A stretch of DNA of 64,000 nt from Clostridiaceae bacterium (GTDB lineage: Bacteria > Bacillota > Clostridia > Peptostreptococcales > Tindalliaceae). Below are positions 34,048-42,591 of the stretch, piece after piece. Every line of letters begins with the position of its first letter. The stretch's first letter is position 1. The position numbers and the translations under genes were made by a program. A model generated the notes under the pieces. That model was not told the origin of the DNA, did not search any database, and was given only the letters and a program-made list of their open reading frames with translations. Location of the stretch: the NCBI GenBank assembly GCA_011390155.1, contig JAABSW010000001.1, positions 184,953 through 248,952 on the forward strand, written 5' to 3'.

Positions 34048-34872
34048 ATGAACGATTCATTTATCTGGCAAAGTAACGGTGAAGTGGTTTATGGGATTTT
34101 CCCACTGCTAGCAGAGACTGGAAGAGTCACCCAGGGTATCAGTACCAGAATGGGAGGTGTAAGCACAGGCTATTATAGGTCCATGAACCTGGCTTACAAT
34201 AGTGATGATGAACAAATAAAAGTCAGAATGAATTACCAAATATTTACGTCTGCCCTTGGTGTAGATCTCCAGAATGCTGTACTCAGCCACCAGACTCATC
34301 ACACAAATATTCGAATGGTTACGGCGGCTGACAGAGGAAAGGGATTTGACATTCAAAGAGATTATGAATCGATTGATGGTCTCATTACCAATGAGATTGA
34401 TATACCTCTCATGACATTTCATGCTGATTGTGTTCCATTGCTATTTGTTGACCCAGTATCCAATGCGATCGGATTGGCGCATGCCGGCTGGAAAGGAACT
34501 GTTCATAACCTGGCGGGGAAAATGGTTGAAGAAATGGCAAATGCCTATGGATCGAATCCTAGCGATTTACTGGTGGGTATAGGGCCATCCATTAGGGAAT
34601 GTTGTTTTATCATAAGAGACGACGTACGACAAGTCTTTCTTAAGGAATTACCCTTCTCAGAGGAACTATTTAAAGTAATGGGCATAAATCAATGGAAGGT
34701 TTCGTTACAAAAGAGCAATATTGAGTTGCTCATGAAATCAGGTGTAAAAAGTAAGCACATTGTTGATGCAGGAGTGTGTACATGTTGCCAGAGTGATTTA
34801 TTATTTTCTCACAGGGCACAAGGAAAAAACAGGGGAACAATGGCGGCGTTGTTACAACTAAATGAAAAATAA
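34048..34872 (+). CDS. pgeF: Laccase-domain protein YlmD/YfiH (PgeF)
   Basis: This 274-residue member of the Cu-oxidase-4/YfiH family has QTHHTNI, FHADCVPLLFVD, LAHAGWKGTVHNL and the C-terminal CTCCQSDLLFSHR. These contain the His/Cys zinc/copper site. Relatives have purine nucleoside phosphorylase/adenosine deaminase activity and, in E. coli (PgeF), correct peptidoglycan edits. It has no signal peptide. The 3' end overlaps the frame of the following gene; that gene's preferred start lies 19 bp downstream. Confidence 0.9.
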   Translation: MNDSFIWQSNGEVVYGIFPLLAETGRVTQGISTRMGGVSTGYYRSMNLAYNSDDEQIKVRMNYQIFTSALGVDLQNAVLSHQTHHTNIRMVTAADRGKGFDIQRDYESIDGLITNEIDIPLMTFHADCVPLLFVDPVSNAIGLAHAGWKGTVHNLAGKMVEEMANAYGSNPSDLLVGIGPSIRECCFIIRDDVRQVFLKELPFSEELFKVMGINQWKVSLQKSNIELLMKSGVKSKHIVDAGVCTCCQSDLLFSHRAQGKNRGTMAALLQLNEK

Positions 34873-34891
34873 GTCAAGGAGGGTGTTAAGA

Positions 34892-35392
34892 ATGTCAGAA
34901 GAAATGAACCAGGCACAACGCGTGATCAGCGCCTTGGAAGAATTGGGAATTGAGTATGTGTTGCATGAACATCCAGCTGTCTTTACAGTTGAAGAGGCGC
35001 AGCAACATGCTGAAGGCATTGAAGGGCTCCATTGCAAAAACCTGTTTTTGAGAGATCAAAAAGGGAAGAAGCACTTTCTTGTTGTGGCAGAAAATGTCAA
35101 ACCCATTCAAGTAAAAGAAGTGGGCAGAAAACTGGGAGCAGGGAATCTGAGTTTTGCCTCTCCAGAAAGATTATTGAAACACCTTGGACTGACACCAGGT
35201 GCTGTGAGTCCATTTGGCCTTATCAACGATACTGAAAACAAAGTTGTGTTAGTTCTTGATGAAGAAATAAAGAAATCAGCCTTGTTGAATTTTCACCCGA
35301 ATGACAATACAAAGACCATCACATTATCCTATAAGGACTTTGAAAAATACGTTAAATCGACAGGCAATACTGTGAAGACATTGATGCTTTAG
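34892..35392 (+). CDS. Prolyl-tRNA editing protein (ProX/YbaK-like deacylase)
   Basis: This 166-residue single-domain YbaK/EbsC-fold protein has EHPAVFTVEEAQQHAEGIEG and HCKNLFLRDQKGKKHFLV, then GLTPGAVSPFGLIND, the motif set of ProX/PrdX. These clear Ala or Cys wrongly attached to tRNA-Pro. The frame starts at 34862, but ATG 34892 after AAGGAGG is far better. Followed by a hairpin terminator. It is coupled to pgeF only by position. Confidence 0.9.
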   Translation: MSEEMNQAQRVISALEELGIEYVLHEHPAVFTVEEAQQHAEGIEGLHCKNLFLRDQKGKKHFLVVAENVKPIQVKEVGRKLGAGNLSFASPERLLKHLGLTPGAVSPFGLINDTENKVVLVLDEEIKKSALLNFHPNDNTKTITLSYKDFEKYVKSTGNTVKTLML

Positions 35393-35398
35393 GTTTTT

Positions 35399-35443
35399 GG
35401 TCCGGCAATTTGCTCATATGCAACGTGCCGGACTATTCTTTTA
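35399..35443 (+). terminator. Terminator after the ProX-like gene
   Basis: GTCCGGCA (35400-35407) with TGCCGGAC (35426-35433) and an inner TTGC/GCAA extension, followed by a short T-rich tail (tattctttt). Confidence 0.7.
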
Positions 35444-35494
35444 GAAGAAGATTGTAGCCATGCTGTTAGAATATGTAAGAATTGTGTTTGTCTA

Positions 35495-35523
35495 TTGGAG
35501 GATGTTTAAAAGAAGGGTATAAT
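35495..35523 (+). promoter_or_regulatory. Promoter of the HDOD gene
   Basis: TTGGAG at 35495-35500, a 17-nt spacer and TATAAT at 35518-35523, 40 bp before the start codon. Confidence 0.6.
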
Positions 35524-35562
35524 ATACATAGATATAAATTTTGCTGATAATGGGGCGAGATT

Positions 35563-36411
35563 ATGACAAAAATTGCCATGGAAGATATTATACAACGTGT
35601 GAAAGACATTCCAGCTTTTCCACACACAGTTGTTAAGATTATTCAATTGGCTGAATCACCAGATTCAACTATACAGGACATCGAAAACACCATCATTCAG
35701 GATCAAAGCCTGACAGCGACAGTGTTAAGATTTGCTAACTCAACCCACTATGGGTACTCAAGAACAATATCAACCATTTCCCAGGCAACTGTTGTTCTGG
35801 GTTTTCAGGCAATAAAGAGTATTGCCATGGCTGCCTCTGTCAGCCAAATGATGTCAAAAGAATTGCCGGGTTATGCATTAGAAAAAGAAGCACTGTGGCG
35901 CCAATCTCAAACATGTGCCATCGCCGCCAGGTTTATTGCCAAAAAAGTGAAGTATCCAAAACCTGATGAGGCATATGTGGCAGGGCTTTTGCGGGATATT
36001 GGAAAAGTGATTCTGGACACTTACCTGAAAGAAGCCATGGATGAAATTAATGACTTGGTAGAAAACCAAAAAATACCATATATTGAGGCAGAGGAAATGG
36101 TGTTGGGTTTTCACCACGGGCAAGTGGGAGAAAGTATAGCAGAAAAATGGCAGTTACCGGAAAGTTTGGCTGAATCCATCGCACTTCACCATAAACCGGA
36201 AAAAGCTCTGATAAATCCAAAACTTGTTGCTATTACACATTTAGCAGATGCACTGGTCATGATGATGGGGATACAGGTTGGGGCAGACGGACTGGCCTAC
36301 CGTTTTTCGGGACAGGCTTTGGACCTTCTTGACCTGAATGAAGGAAAACTTCAGCAAATGATGGCAGAAATTGTTGATTTATTGGAAGACGAAGACGCTT
36401 TTCGGAATTGA
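35563..36411 (+). CDS. HDOD domain protein
   Basis: This 282-residue protein has an HDOD domain across most of its length: RVKDIPAFPHTVVKIIQLAE, then IQDQSLTATVLRFANSTHYG and YVAGLLRDIGKVIL. HDOD is related to HD phosphohydrolases but lacks full catalytic His/Asp pairs and usually acts in signalling or regulation. A HHKPE segment occurs near residue 210. A promoter is at 35495-35523. No partner GGDEF/EAL domain is fused. Its target is unknown. Confidence 0.9.
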   Translation: MTKIAMEDIIQRVKDIPAFPHTVVKIIQLAESPDSTIQDIENTIIQDQSLTATVLRFANSTHYGYSRTISTISQATVVLGFQAIKSIAMAASVSQMMSKELPGYALEKEALWRQSQTCAIAARFIAKKVKYPKPDEAYVAGLLRDIGKVILDTYLKEAMDEINDLVENQKIPYIEAEEMVLGFHHGQVGESIAEKWQLPESLAESIALHHKPEKALINPKLVAITHLADALVMMMGIQVGADGLAYRFSGQALDLLDLNEGKLQQMMAEIVDLLEDEDAFRN

Positions 36412-36427
36412 CTGACAGGGTGCCGTT

Positions 36428-36472
36428 TCCGGAGAATTTTGTCGAAGGACACTTTCTCCGGTTTTTGTTTTA
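36428..36472 (+). terminator. Terminator after the HDOD gene
   Basis: CCGGAGAA (36429-36436) with TTCTCCGG (36454-36461), then TTTTTGTTTT. Confidence 0.85.
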
Positions 36473-36526
36473 TCCGTTTGAAGAAAAAATTCTGTTAATA
36501 GCGGAAGAAAGATAGGGTGGTCTTGA

Positions 36527-37216
36527 ATGATTAAAACAGATGGCCAGAATCGAGGTATTAGTCGTGCGTTCCTGATAGGGCTCTTATTCCTGTTGATAAC
36601 TGTCACAAGCATTCAATCTAATGCCACTGCCAACTGGAGAGAGACAATGTCAATTCCCGATTCATTAAACGGATATTATTATGCTACTCCCTATGCCTAT
36701 AGTAATCGGCACTATGGCATTATGCGCGTCTGGAACCAGGGTTATGCCCAGCGAATTGAAATGGTTAACCATGGAACAGGAGAAACAATGATTATATTAA
36801 CCCGACAACAGGATGGAGCCTATTACCAAATTGATCCTCAACGTAATGAGGCGATTGGGTATCGTTATCGGGAAGAAGTAATACCTGAGGGAGTATTGGA
36901 TGAAGAACGCTATGCCGTATCAGGTGACCGATATGATCCAGTGTTTTTAAGTAGAGTCTCTAAAGTGGAATATGTTGAACATAACGGCCAAGAGGCAATT
37001 CAATTTGAATATTCATCTTCACATCGTAATGGAGAAGAACTTTACCGCGCCTGGATTTCCATGGAATATGGGTTACCGTTAAAAGAAGAAATGGTAATGG
37101 CAGATGGAAGAGTACACCAGAGATTCTACACTGATCATAAAGAAGGGCCTTTTCCTCAGGAATTGTTTGCACTCCCTGAAGGTTTGGATATTATTAGCTG
37201 GACTTGGTATAATTGA
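36527..37216 (+). CDS. Secreted protein of unknown function, LolA/MucB-like fold suspected
   Basis: This 229-residue protein has an N-terminal signal segment (about 13-32) with likely cleavage near SNATA-N. The rest is beta-rich: RIEMVNHGTGETMIILTRQQ, YYQIDPQRNEAIGYRYREE, and PLKEEMVMADGRVHQRF, resembling LolA/MucB/Lpp20-like antiparallel sheets in outer-surface lipoprotein handlers. That assignment is only by pattern. It precedes the sortase gene by 11 bp and may share its transcript. Confidence 0.65.
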   Translation: MIKTDGQNRGISRAFLIGLLFLLITVTSIQSNATANWRETMSIPDSLNGYYYATPYAYSNRHYGIMRVWNQGYAQRIEMVNHGTGETMIILTRQQDGAYYQIDPQRNEAIGYRYREEVIPEGVLDEERYAVSGDRYDPVFLSRVSKVEYVEHNGQEAIQFEYSSSHRNGEELYRAWISMEYGLPLKEEMVMADGRVHQRFYTDHKEGPFPQELFALPEGLDIISWTWYN

Positions 37217-37227
37217 GGTGATGATGT

Positions 37228-37869
37228 ATGAAAAAAAGTCGGATGAGAATCATATTATGGGTGATGGCACTCTTGTTTGTATTGATTATTGCGCTCTGGG
37301 AAATAAGAAAAATAGATGAACCTGTGGAAATGCGAGTTGAACAGGAGGCAGAAGAATTGCCTGAAGAATTAGAAAGTGCAGCAGAAATTGAACCTGAGGA
37401 AATTCCTCCTGAAGAGGATCAAGAACCCTCACAATTGTTATTGCCGGAATTTATAGCAGATCAAATGGATTCAGGCCAGGAAGCTGGTACGCTATCCATA
37501 CCTGTCATTGATTTCGAAATGAAAGTTTTGGCGGATGCAACAGCAAATAATTTAAACAGGTCTCCTGCGCTAATGAAAAGCGCACATATACCTGGTAACC
37601 TTGGTAATGCTGTGATTTCAGGACATAGGATGTATGAATATGGAAGTCACTTTAACCGTATTGATGAACTGAAAGTTGGAGATATAATATTCTTTGAAAT
37701 GGCGGATAAGATATTTGAGTTTGAGGTTGAACAGATCATGGTAGTTGATCCATCAGAAATTTGGATTACTTTGGGCGACCAAAGAGAAGCCAGGTTAACT
37801 TTGTTTGCCTGTACACCAATTCGTATAGCGACACATCGAATCGCAGTATTTGCGGTGCTCAAGGAGTAA
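37228..37869 (+). CDS. Sortase family transpeptidase
   Basis: This 213-residue sortase has an N-terminal membrane anchor (about 7-25), an acidic Glu/Pro-rich linker and the sortase domain. The catalytic His133 lies in VISGHRMYEYGSHF, the Cys195 in LTLFACTP, and the Arg in the following RIATHRI segment. The spacing is that of class D/E-like housekeeping or spore sortases. It attaches proteins to the envelope in known cases. No LPXTG-type substrate is visible near it. The neighbouring secreted protein may be functionally linked. Confidence 0.9.
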   Translation: MKKSRMRIILWVMALLFVLIIALWEIRKIDEPVEMRVEQEAEELPEELESAAEIEPEEIPPEEDQEPSQLLLPEFIADQMDSGQEAGTLSIPVIDFEMKVLADATANNLNRSPALMKSAHIPGNLGNAVISGHRMYEYGSHFNRIDELKVGDIIFFEMADKIFEFEVEQIMVVDPSEIWITLGDQREARLTLFACTPIRIATHRIAVFAVLKE

Positions 37870-37907
37870 AAAAGAACATTAACTCTATTAAAAAGGCAGG
37901 GAACATC

Positions 37908-40070
37908 ATGGAGACGATCAAAGCCATCATCGAACGAATCACCTTTCAAAATCCTGAAAATGGATATACTGTTCTCAAAGCAAAGGTAAAAGGATATAGT
38001 GATTTAGTGACGCTGGTAGGTATTCTTGAGAGTGTTAACATTGGTTCGATATTAACCGCTAAAGGAAACTGGAAAACTGATAGCCGTTATGGCTATCAGT
38101 TCCAGGTGGTTGAATATAAAGAAGCTGTTCCTGCTACGCTGCATGGATTGGAGAAATATTTGGGAAGTGGTTTAATTAAAGGGATTGGACCCGTGAATGC
38201 CAAACGTATTGTTGCCGAATTTAAGGAAGAAACCATCAACATTCTAGAGCACCATCCTGAAAAATTGACAGATATCAATGGCATTGGACAGAAAAGGGCA
38301 ACAATGATACGTGACGCATGGGAAGAGCAAAAAGAAGTTAAAAATGTCATGCTTTTCCTTCAATCCAATGGTGTTTCAACGACCTATGCTGTTAAAATAT
38401 TCAAAATGTATAAAGACGATAGCATATCAGTTGTTCAGGAAAATCCTTATCGTTTGGCAGAAGATATCTGGGGCATTGGTTTTAAAACCGCAGACCAGAT
38501 CGCATCAAACCTGGGGTTTACACAGGAACATCCAGAAAGAATAGCTGCCGGTATTTTACATATAATCAATGAACTGGCAGGATCTGGACATTGCTATGTA
38601 ACGAAAGAACAGGTGTTAAGCGACGGCTCTAAAATGTTGGAAGTAAACCAAACACTCCTTGAAAAGAGCTTGGTCCAATTGACTCAGGTCAATAAAGTCA
38701 TTAAAACGAACCTAGATCAATATTACTTGCCTATATACTATTATAGTGAAGAACATGTCGCAGAAAATATGGCTCACTTATTAGATGAACCCTCACAATA
38801 CGATTACTTAAATGACGCTGACATTTTACAAAAGCTGCCATCGGGGATTAAATATGATCCCATACAGGAACAGGCAGTCATTACTGCTGTTAAGTCAAAA
38901 TGTATGATATTGACAGGAGGACCTGGAACAGGTAAGACAACAACAACAAAAGCGATAATGAAAATATTTCAGACGCTGAAGGCAAAAATTATGTTATGTG
39001 CACCTACTGGCAGGGCAGCCAAGAAACTTTCAGAAACAACAGGAAAAGAAGCTAAAACAATACACAGACTTCTTGAGTATAAACCAGGTGAAGGATTTAA
39101 TAAAAATGAAGAACACCCGTTGAATTGTGACGTTCTTATTGTTGATGAATCATCGATGCTGGACATAATTTTGACGCACCATTTATTGAAAGCCTTGAAC
39201 AAGAAAACAACCCTCATTCTAGTGGGAGACATAGACCAGTTACCATCGGTAGGCCCTGGAAATGTACTTAAAGACTTCATAAACTCTCAAGCCATTTCGG
39301 TTGTTCGCCTGGAGCGCATCTTTAGACAGGGCAAGAACAGTCTGATTGTAACCAATGCACATCGTATAAACAAAGGGCTGTTTCCATACCTGTCAGGTCA
39401 AAAAAAGCGGGACTTTTTTTATGTGGAAGCAGATGAACCTGATGAGATACCCCAGTTAATCATCGATTTATGCAGGAAAAGAATACCAAAATACTATGGG
39501 ATTAATCCCATTGATGACATTCAAATTTTATGCCCAATGCAACGTGGTAGCACAGGAACACAACAGTTGAACCAGGTGCTACAAAACGCTCTGAATCCCC
39601 AGCAAAAAATGATTAAATATGGAAGCTTGGAATACAGGCTTCATGATAAAGTGATGCAGATAAGAAACAACTATGATAAGAATGTCTATAACGGAGATAT
39701 CGGAAGGATTTCAGGAATTGATGAGATTAATCGTATCTTTTATATCAATTTTGATGGACTTACGAAAGAATATCCGTTGGCGGATATGGATGAAATTGTG
39801 TTGGCCTACGCCATGACAGTACATAAGAGTCAGGGGAGTGAATACCCTGTTGTCATCGCACCGTTAACAACACAGCATTTCATGATGTTACAACGGAACC
39901 TCCTATACACGTGTGTGACAAGAGCGAGAAAAGTATTTGTGCTCATTGGCTCAAAAAAAGCGATTGCCATGGCTGTTAAAAATGATCGGATTACAGAACG
40001 AAACACCAGGTTAAGCGAAAGAATACAGGCATACCAGAAATCAATCAAACAAAGCTTTACATTGCAGTAA
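37908..40070 (+). CDS. recD2: RecD-like ATP-dependent helicase (RecD2/TraA family)
   Basis: This 720-residue SF1B 5'-3' helicase has an N-terminal OB and helix-hairpin-helix region (HPEKLTDINGIGQKRATMI), Walker A TGGPGTGKTTTT, Walker B DVLIVDESSMLD, RLERIFRQ and VHKSQGSEYP. RecD2 proteins act in replication-fork and mismatch-related repair where RecBC is absent. The frame begins inside the sortase gene; ATG 37908 after GGCAGGG is the natural start, 39 bp from the sortase stop. Confidence 0.94.
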   Translation: METIKAIIERITFQNPENGYTVLKAKVKGYSDLVTLVGILESVNIGSILTAKGNWKTDSRYGYQFQVVEYKEAVPATLHGLEKYLGSGLIKGIGPVNAKRIVAEFKEETINILEHHPEKLTDINGIGQKRATMIRDAWEEQKEVKNVMLFLQSNGVSTTYAVKIFKMYKDDSISVVQENPYRLAEDIWGIGFKTADQIASNLGFTQEHPERIAAGILHIINELAGSGHCYVTKEQVLSDGSKMLEVNQTLLEKSLVQLTQVNKVIKTNLDQYYLPIYYYSEEHVAENMAHLLDEPSQYDYLNDADILQKLPSGIKYDPIQEQAVITAVKSKCMILTGGPGTGKTTTTKAIMKIFQTLKAKIMLCAPTGRAAKKLSETTGKEAKTIHRLLEYKPGEGFNKNEEHPLNCDVLIVDESSMLDIILTHHLLKALNKKTTLILVGDIDQLPSVGPGNVLKDFINSQAISVVRLERIFRQGKNSLIVTNAHRINKGLFPYLSGQKKRDFFYVEADEPDEIPQLIIDLCRKRIPKYYGINPIDDIQILCPMQRGSTGTQQLNQVLQNALNPQQKMIKYGSLEYRLHDKVMQIRNNYDKNVYNGDIGRISGIDEINRIFYINFDGLTKEYPLADMDEIVLAYAMTVHKSQGSEYPVVIAPLTTQHFMMLQRNLLYTCVTRARKVFVLIGSKKAIAMAVKNDRITERNTRLSERIQAYQKSIKQSFTLQ

Positions 40071-40127
40071 AAATGTTTGCGAAACAACTGACAAGTAAAT
40101 TTTTGATGAACGGATGGTGTTATTTTA

Positions 40128-40868
40128 GTGATCCTAGGGGTTATACTTATAGCTGCTTCACTAGGTGGAGCCGTGTTAACTGGTGTTGGATTTGAGTGGT
40201 TAGCACTTTTATTAGTTGGTTATGTTGTCACTGCAACTTTCTATACACAGAAGTTATTTAGTCGATATCAGAATAAAACATTTTTGAGAACATTGTTTTT
40301 AACGCTGCTTTTATCGATAGTCATTTTTATTGGTTCATTTATGATGGTGCAAGTTTTAATTGCATCAGCAGGTAGGTACAACCAGCATTATACATCTAAT
40401 TACCTGCTGGTACCTGGGGCTGGTATCATTAGAAAGGAGCCTTCCTTTACCCTTGCGGGGAGATTGGATACAGCCATTCACTATCTGAACAATAATCCTG
40501 AAACAAAAGTCATTGTATCAGGTGGGTTATCGGATGGACAGTTGGCTTCAGAGGCACAGGTAATGGCTTGGTATTTGGAAAAATATAAAATTAGTTCTGA
40601 CCGAATCATTTTGGAGGAAAATGCTTCCAATACATTGGAAAATATATTGTTTTCAAAAAAACATGTGGAAAACCTTTATGAAACATCATTAAATGAAATA
40701 ATCATAATAACCAGCGATTATCATCTGCTTCGTTCTCAAATGATCGCCAGGCGAACGGGCATGAGGGCATCTGGCATTAAGTCCACTTCTCCTCCTGACT
40801 TGTATCAACAATATGCAGTCAGAGAATATTTTGCCATTTTCAAATCGATGTTGTTGGATTGGCCATAA
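40128..40868 (+). CDS. YdcF/SanA family (DUF218) membrane protein
   Basis: This 246-residue protein has two or three N-terminal hydrophobic segments (to about 90) and an extracellular or cytoplasmic DUF218 domain: LLVPGAGI, VIVSGGLSDGQLASEAQVM, ILEENASNTLENI and TSDYHLLRSQMIARRTG. Relatives influence envelope integrity, and the activity is unknown. The start is a GTG 9 nt after GGATGGTG. It is convergent with the T-box-controlled small gene, sharing the hairpin at 40872. Confidence 0.86.
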   Translation: MILGVILIAASLGGAVLTGVGFEWLALLLVGYVVTATFYTQKLFSRYQNKTFLRTLFLTLLLSIVIFIGSFMMVQVLIASAGRYNQHYTSNYLLVPGAGIIRKEPSFTLAGRLDTAIHYLNNNPETKVIVSGGLSDGQLASEAQVMAWYLEKYKISSDRIILEENASNTLENILFSKKHVENLYETSLNEIIIITSDYHLLRSQMIARRTGMRASGIKSTSPPDLYQQYAVREYFAIFKSMLLDWP

Positions 40869-40898
40869 AAAAACGACAAGGCAACCATCCCTGTCGTT
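40867..40898 (-). terminator. Terminator of the T-box-controlled small gene
   Basis: Arms AACGACA (40872-40878) and TGTCGTT (40892-40898) extended by GG/CC. On the minus strand a T7 tract follows the stem (A-run at 40867-40873), so it ends the small gene's transcript and can also slow the plus-strand ydcF transcript. Confidence 0.8.
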
Positions 40899-40922
40899 GT
40901 TAGTATAAAATGAATGTATGAA

Positions 40923-41099
40923 TCATTCCCAGTCAGACTTTAGTGAGCCGGCTCCGAAAAAATTCATGGTGCAAGGTCCGTTTTGGATTGCATACTGGTC
41001 TACTGAACCTGTTTGGCGAACATGTTTTTGTTGGGCATGAGAAGCAGTATGTTGTTTACTTACCTTAGATTTTGTTGGTGTTGAGGTAGCTCTTGTCAT
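40923..41099 (-). CDS. 58-residue protein of unknown function, controlled by a T-box leader
   Basis: On the minus strand ATG 41097-41099 lies 6 nt after AGGAGGAAT. It opens a 58-codon frame to TGA at 40923-40925. The N-terminal half is basic and Gln/His/Ser/Thr-rich (MTRATSTPTKSKV), followed by SVDQYAIQNGPCTMNFFGAG and ending SLKSDWE; one Cys. There is no signal peptide or membrane helix. It is the only gene between a complete T-box riboswitch and a terminator, and it is not an aminoacyl-tRNA synthetase, biosynthetic enzyme or transporter. I recognise no family. Size, strong ribosome binding site and isolated transcript make it likely real. Confidence 0.75.
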   Translation of the reverse strand: MTRATSTPTKSKVSKQHTASHAQQKHVRQTGSVDQYAIQNGPCTMNFFGAGSLKSDWE

Positions 41100-41195
41100 G
41101 ATAATTCCTCCTTAATAATAGTAGAATAATGGCAATACACAGATAATACAACTGGCGCTAAACGTTGACCTCCTTTCAAGGTTTGCACAAATATC

Positions 41196-41440
41196 AAAAA
41201 TCCGTCCTTTGTCAGACAAAGGACGGATTAACTAATTCCGCGGTACCACCTTCATTGTTTGCTTTGCAAACCTCTCATGGGAAACTTCCCGGCTATATCG
41301 TAACCACCGGTTTCTGCTACTATGTTTCACAGAAACTGCTCTAGAGTGAGATCCTAATGTTCCAGTACCGGTTCGCAGCACCACCGACTCTCTTAACCTG
41401 GAGAACATTTGGAATTCTCTATCAACGCATTAATAATATA
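41196..41440 (-). promoter_or_regulatory. T-box riboswitch leader (probably Leu-tRNA specific)
   Basis: On the minus strand the leader carries a stem I with specifier loop, an AG bulge and distal loop of the AGAGAG/GGTGCTGCGAACC type, and then AAGGTGGTACCGCGG (41238-41252), the T-box motif. A strong terminator ATCCGTCCTTTGTC/GACAAAGGACGGAT follows (41197-41230). The base after TGG is T, which pairs with a tRNA discriminator A. The specifier loop reads ATCTCACTCT; CTC followed by A is the best codon (Leu), with ATC (Ile) a lesser option and TCT (Ser) disfavoured by the discriminator. Confidence 0.93.
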
Positions 41441-41449
41441 TTAGAATTG

Positions 41450-41478
41450 ATTATAACAGCGTATAGGCATCACGTCAA
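41450..41478 (-). promoter_or_regulatory. Consensus promoter of the T-box unit
   Basis: On the minus strand: TTGACG (41473-41478), 17-nt spacer, TATAAT (41450-41455), one mismatch from the sigma-A consensus. Transcription would begin near 41443 and enter the T-box. Confidence 0.85.
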
Positions 41479-41575
41479 TAGAAAATTCTAAAAAAAATAA
41501 AAGATTTTAAATATTAAAAATTTGTAGTAAAAGCAAGTCAAAAAACGTGCATGTCGTTGGTTTATTAAATATGAA

Positions 41576-41604
41576 TTGAACATCATTATAGGTAGATGTA
41601 TAAT
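41576..41604 (+). promoter_or_regulatory. Promoter of rarD
   Basis: TTGAAC at 41576-41581, 17-nt spacer and TATAAT at 41599-41604, 52 bp before the start codon. Confidence 0.8.
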
Positions 41605-41655
41605 GATGTCATTGCATCATTGTGTTAAGAATTTATATCACTGGAGATGAGAAGT

Positions 41656-42579
41656 ATGCAAACAAAGGCTGATAAGAATGTTATACAGACAAAAGTGGGG
41701 GTATATTATGCATTGGCAGCTTTCACGTTATGGGGTTTTCTTCCGTTATACTGGAAATTGCTAAACGCTTTCACTGCAGGAGAAATTTTGGCCAACCGGA
41801 TGATCTGGTCAGCAGTATTTGTTTTCATATTGCTACTGAAACGAGGGCAAGTAGACGAAGTAAAACAAATCTTTAAACAGCCTAAAAAATTGAGACTGGT
41901 AATGTTATCCGCTGTTATTATATCTACTAATTGGTTTATTTATATTTGGGCAGTTAATTCGAATCATGTGTTGGAAACCAGCATGGGGTACTACATCAAT
42001 CCTTTGATTGTCATCTTGATGGGAACATTGATATTAAAAGAAAAATTGAACAGGCTGGAAATCATTGCTATATTATTTGCTGCCACCGGTGTCTTGATTA
42101 TGACTTTACAATATGGCCGTGTACCCTGGGTATCTTTAGCTTTGGCCGTCAGTTTTGCATCGTATGGATTATGCAAAAAAGTGGTTCAGATAGACTCATT
42201 GGTGGCACTAGGAGTGGAAACATTTTTATTATCACCCTTTGCCCTACTATATTTAGTCGTAACCCGAACAAGCTTTTTAAGTACAGCTGCAACAGTTGCA
42301 CCAGCGACAGTACTGTTACTGACCATGGCAGGCTTTTTTACAGCCTTACCGCTGCTTTGGTTTGCCCAGGCAGCTAAACGTGTGACTTTGGCACTGTTAG
42401 GATTTTCCCAGTACCTGTCGCCTACCATTACATTGCTACTGGGAATCTTTCTTTTTCGTGAGCCATTTACTACCACTCACATAATTAGCTTTGGTTGTAT
42501 ATGGATCGGTCTTATGATCTTTTCATATGTACAAACAATAAAATTGAAGGCATCACGCAAAACACATAAAATAGTATAG
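41656..42579 (+). CDS. rarD: RarD family EamA transporter
   Basis: This 307-residue protein has ten hydrophobic segments and the RarD hallmarks GVYYALAAFTLWGFLPLYWK and SNWFIYIWAVNSNHVLETS-like start of the second helix pair (reads TNWFIYIWAVNSNH). Family members are suspected drug/metabolite exporters. The ATG at 41656 follows GGAGATGAG better than the in-frame ATG 41647. Its strong promoter diverges from the T-box promoter (98 bp between the -35 boxes). Confidence 0.88.
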   Translation: MQTKADKNVIQTKVGVYYALAAFTLWGFLPLYWKLLNAFTAGEILANRMIWSAVFVFILLLKRGQVDEVKQIFKQPKKLRLVMLSAVIISTNWFIYIWAVNSNHVLETSMGYYINPLIVILMGTLILKEKLNRLEIIAILFAATGVLIMTLQYGRVPWVSLALAVSFASYGLCKKVVQIDSLVALGVETFLLSPFALLYLVVTRTSFLSTAATVAPATVLLLTMAGFFTALPLLWFAQAAKRVTLALLGFSQYLSPTITLLLGIFLFREPFTTTHIISFGCIWIGLMIFSYVQTIKLKASRKTHKIV

Positions 42580-42591
42580 AGGAGGAATCCC

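Noticed and set aside
41098-41190. Leader peptide with CTA CTA TTA TTA leucine codons upstream of the T-box small gene
   Set aside because: The TTG start lies about 17 nt from AGGAGG, and the T-box already explains amino-acid control; the codons may be chance.
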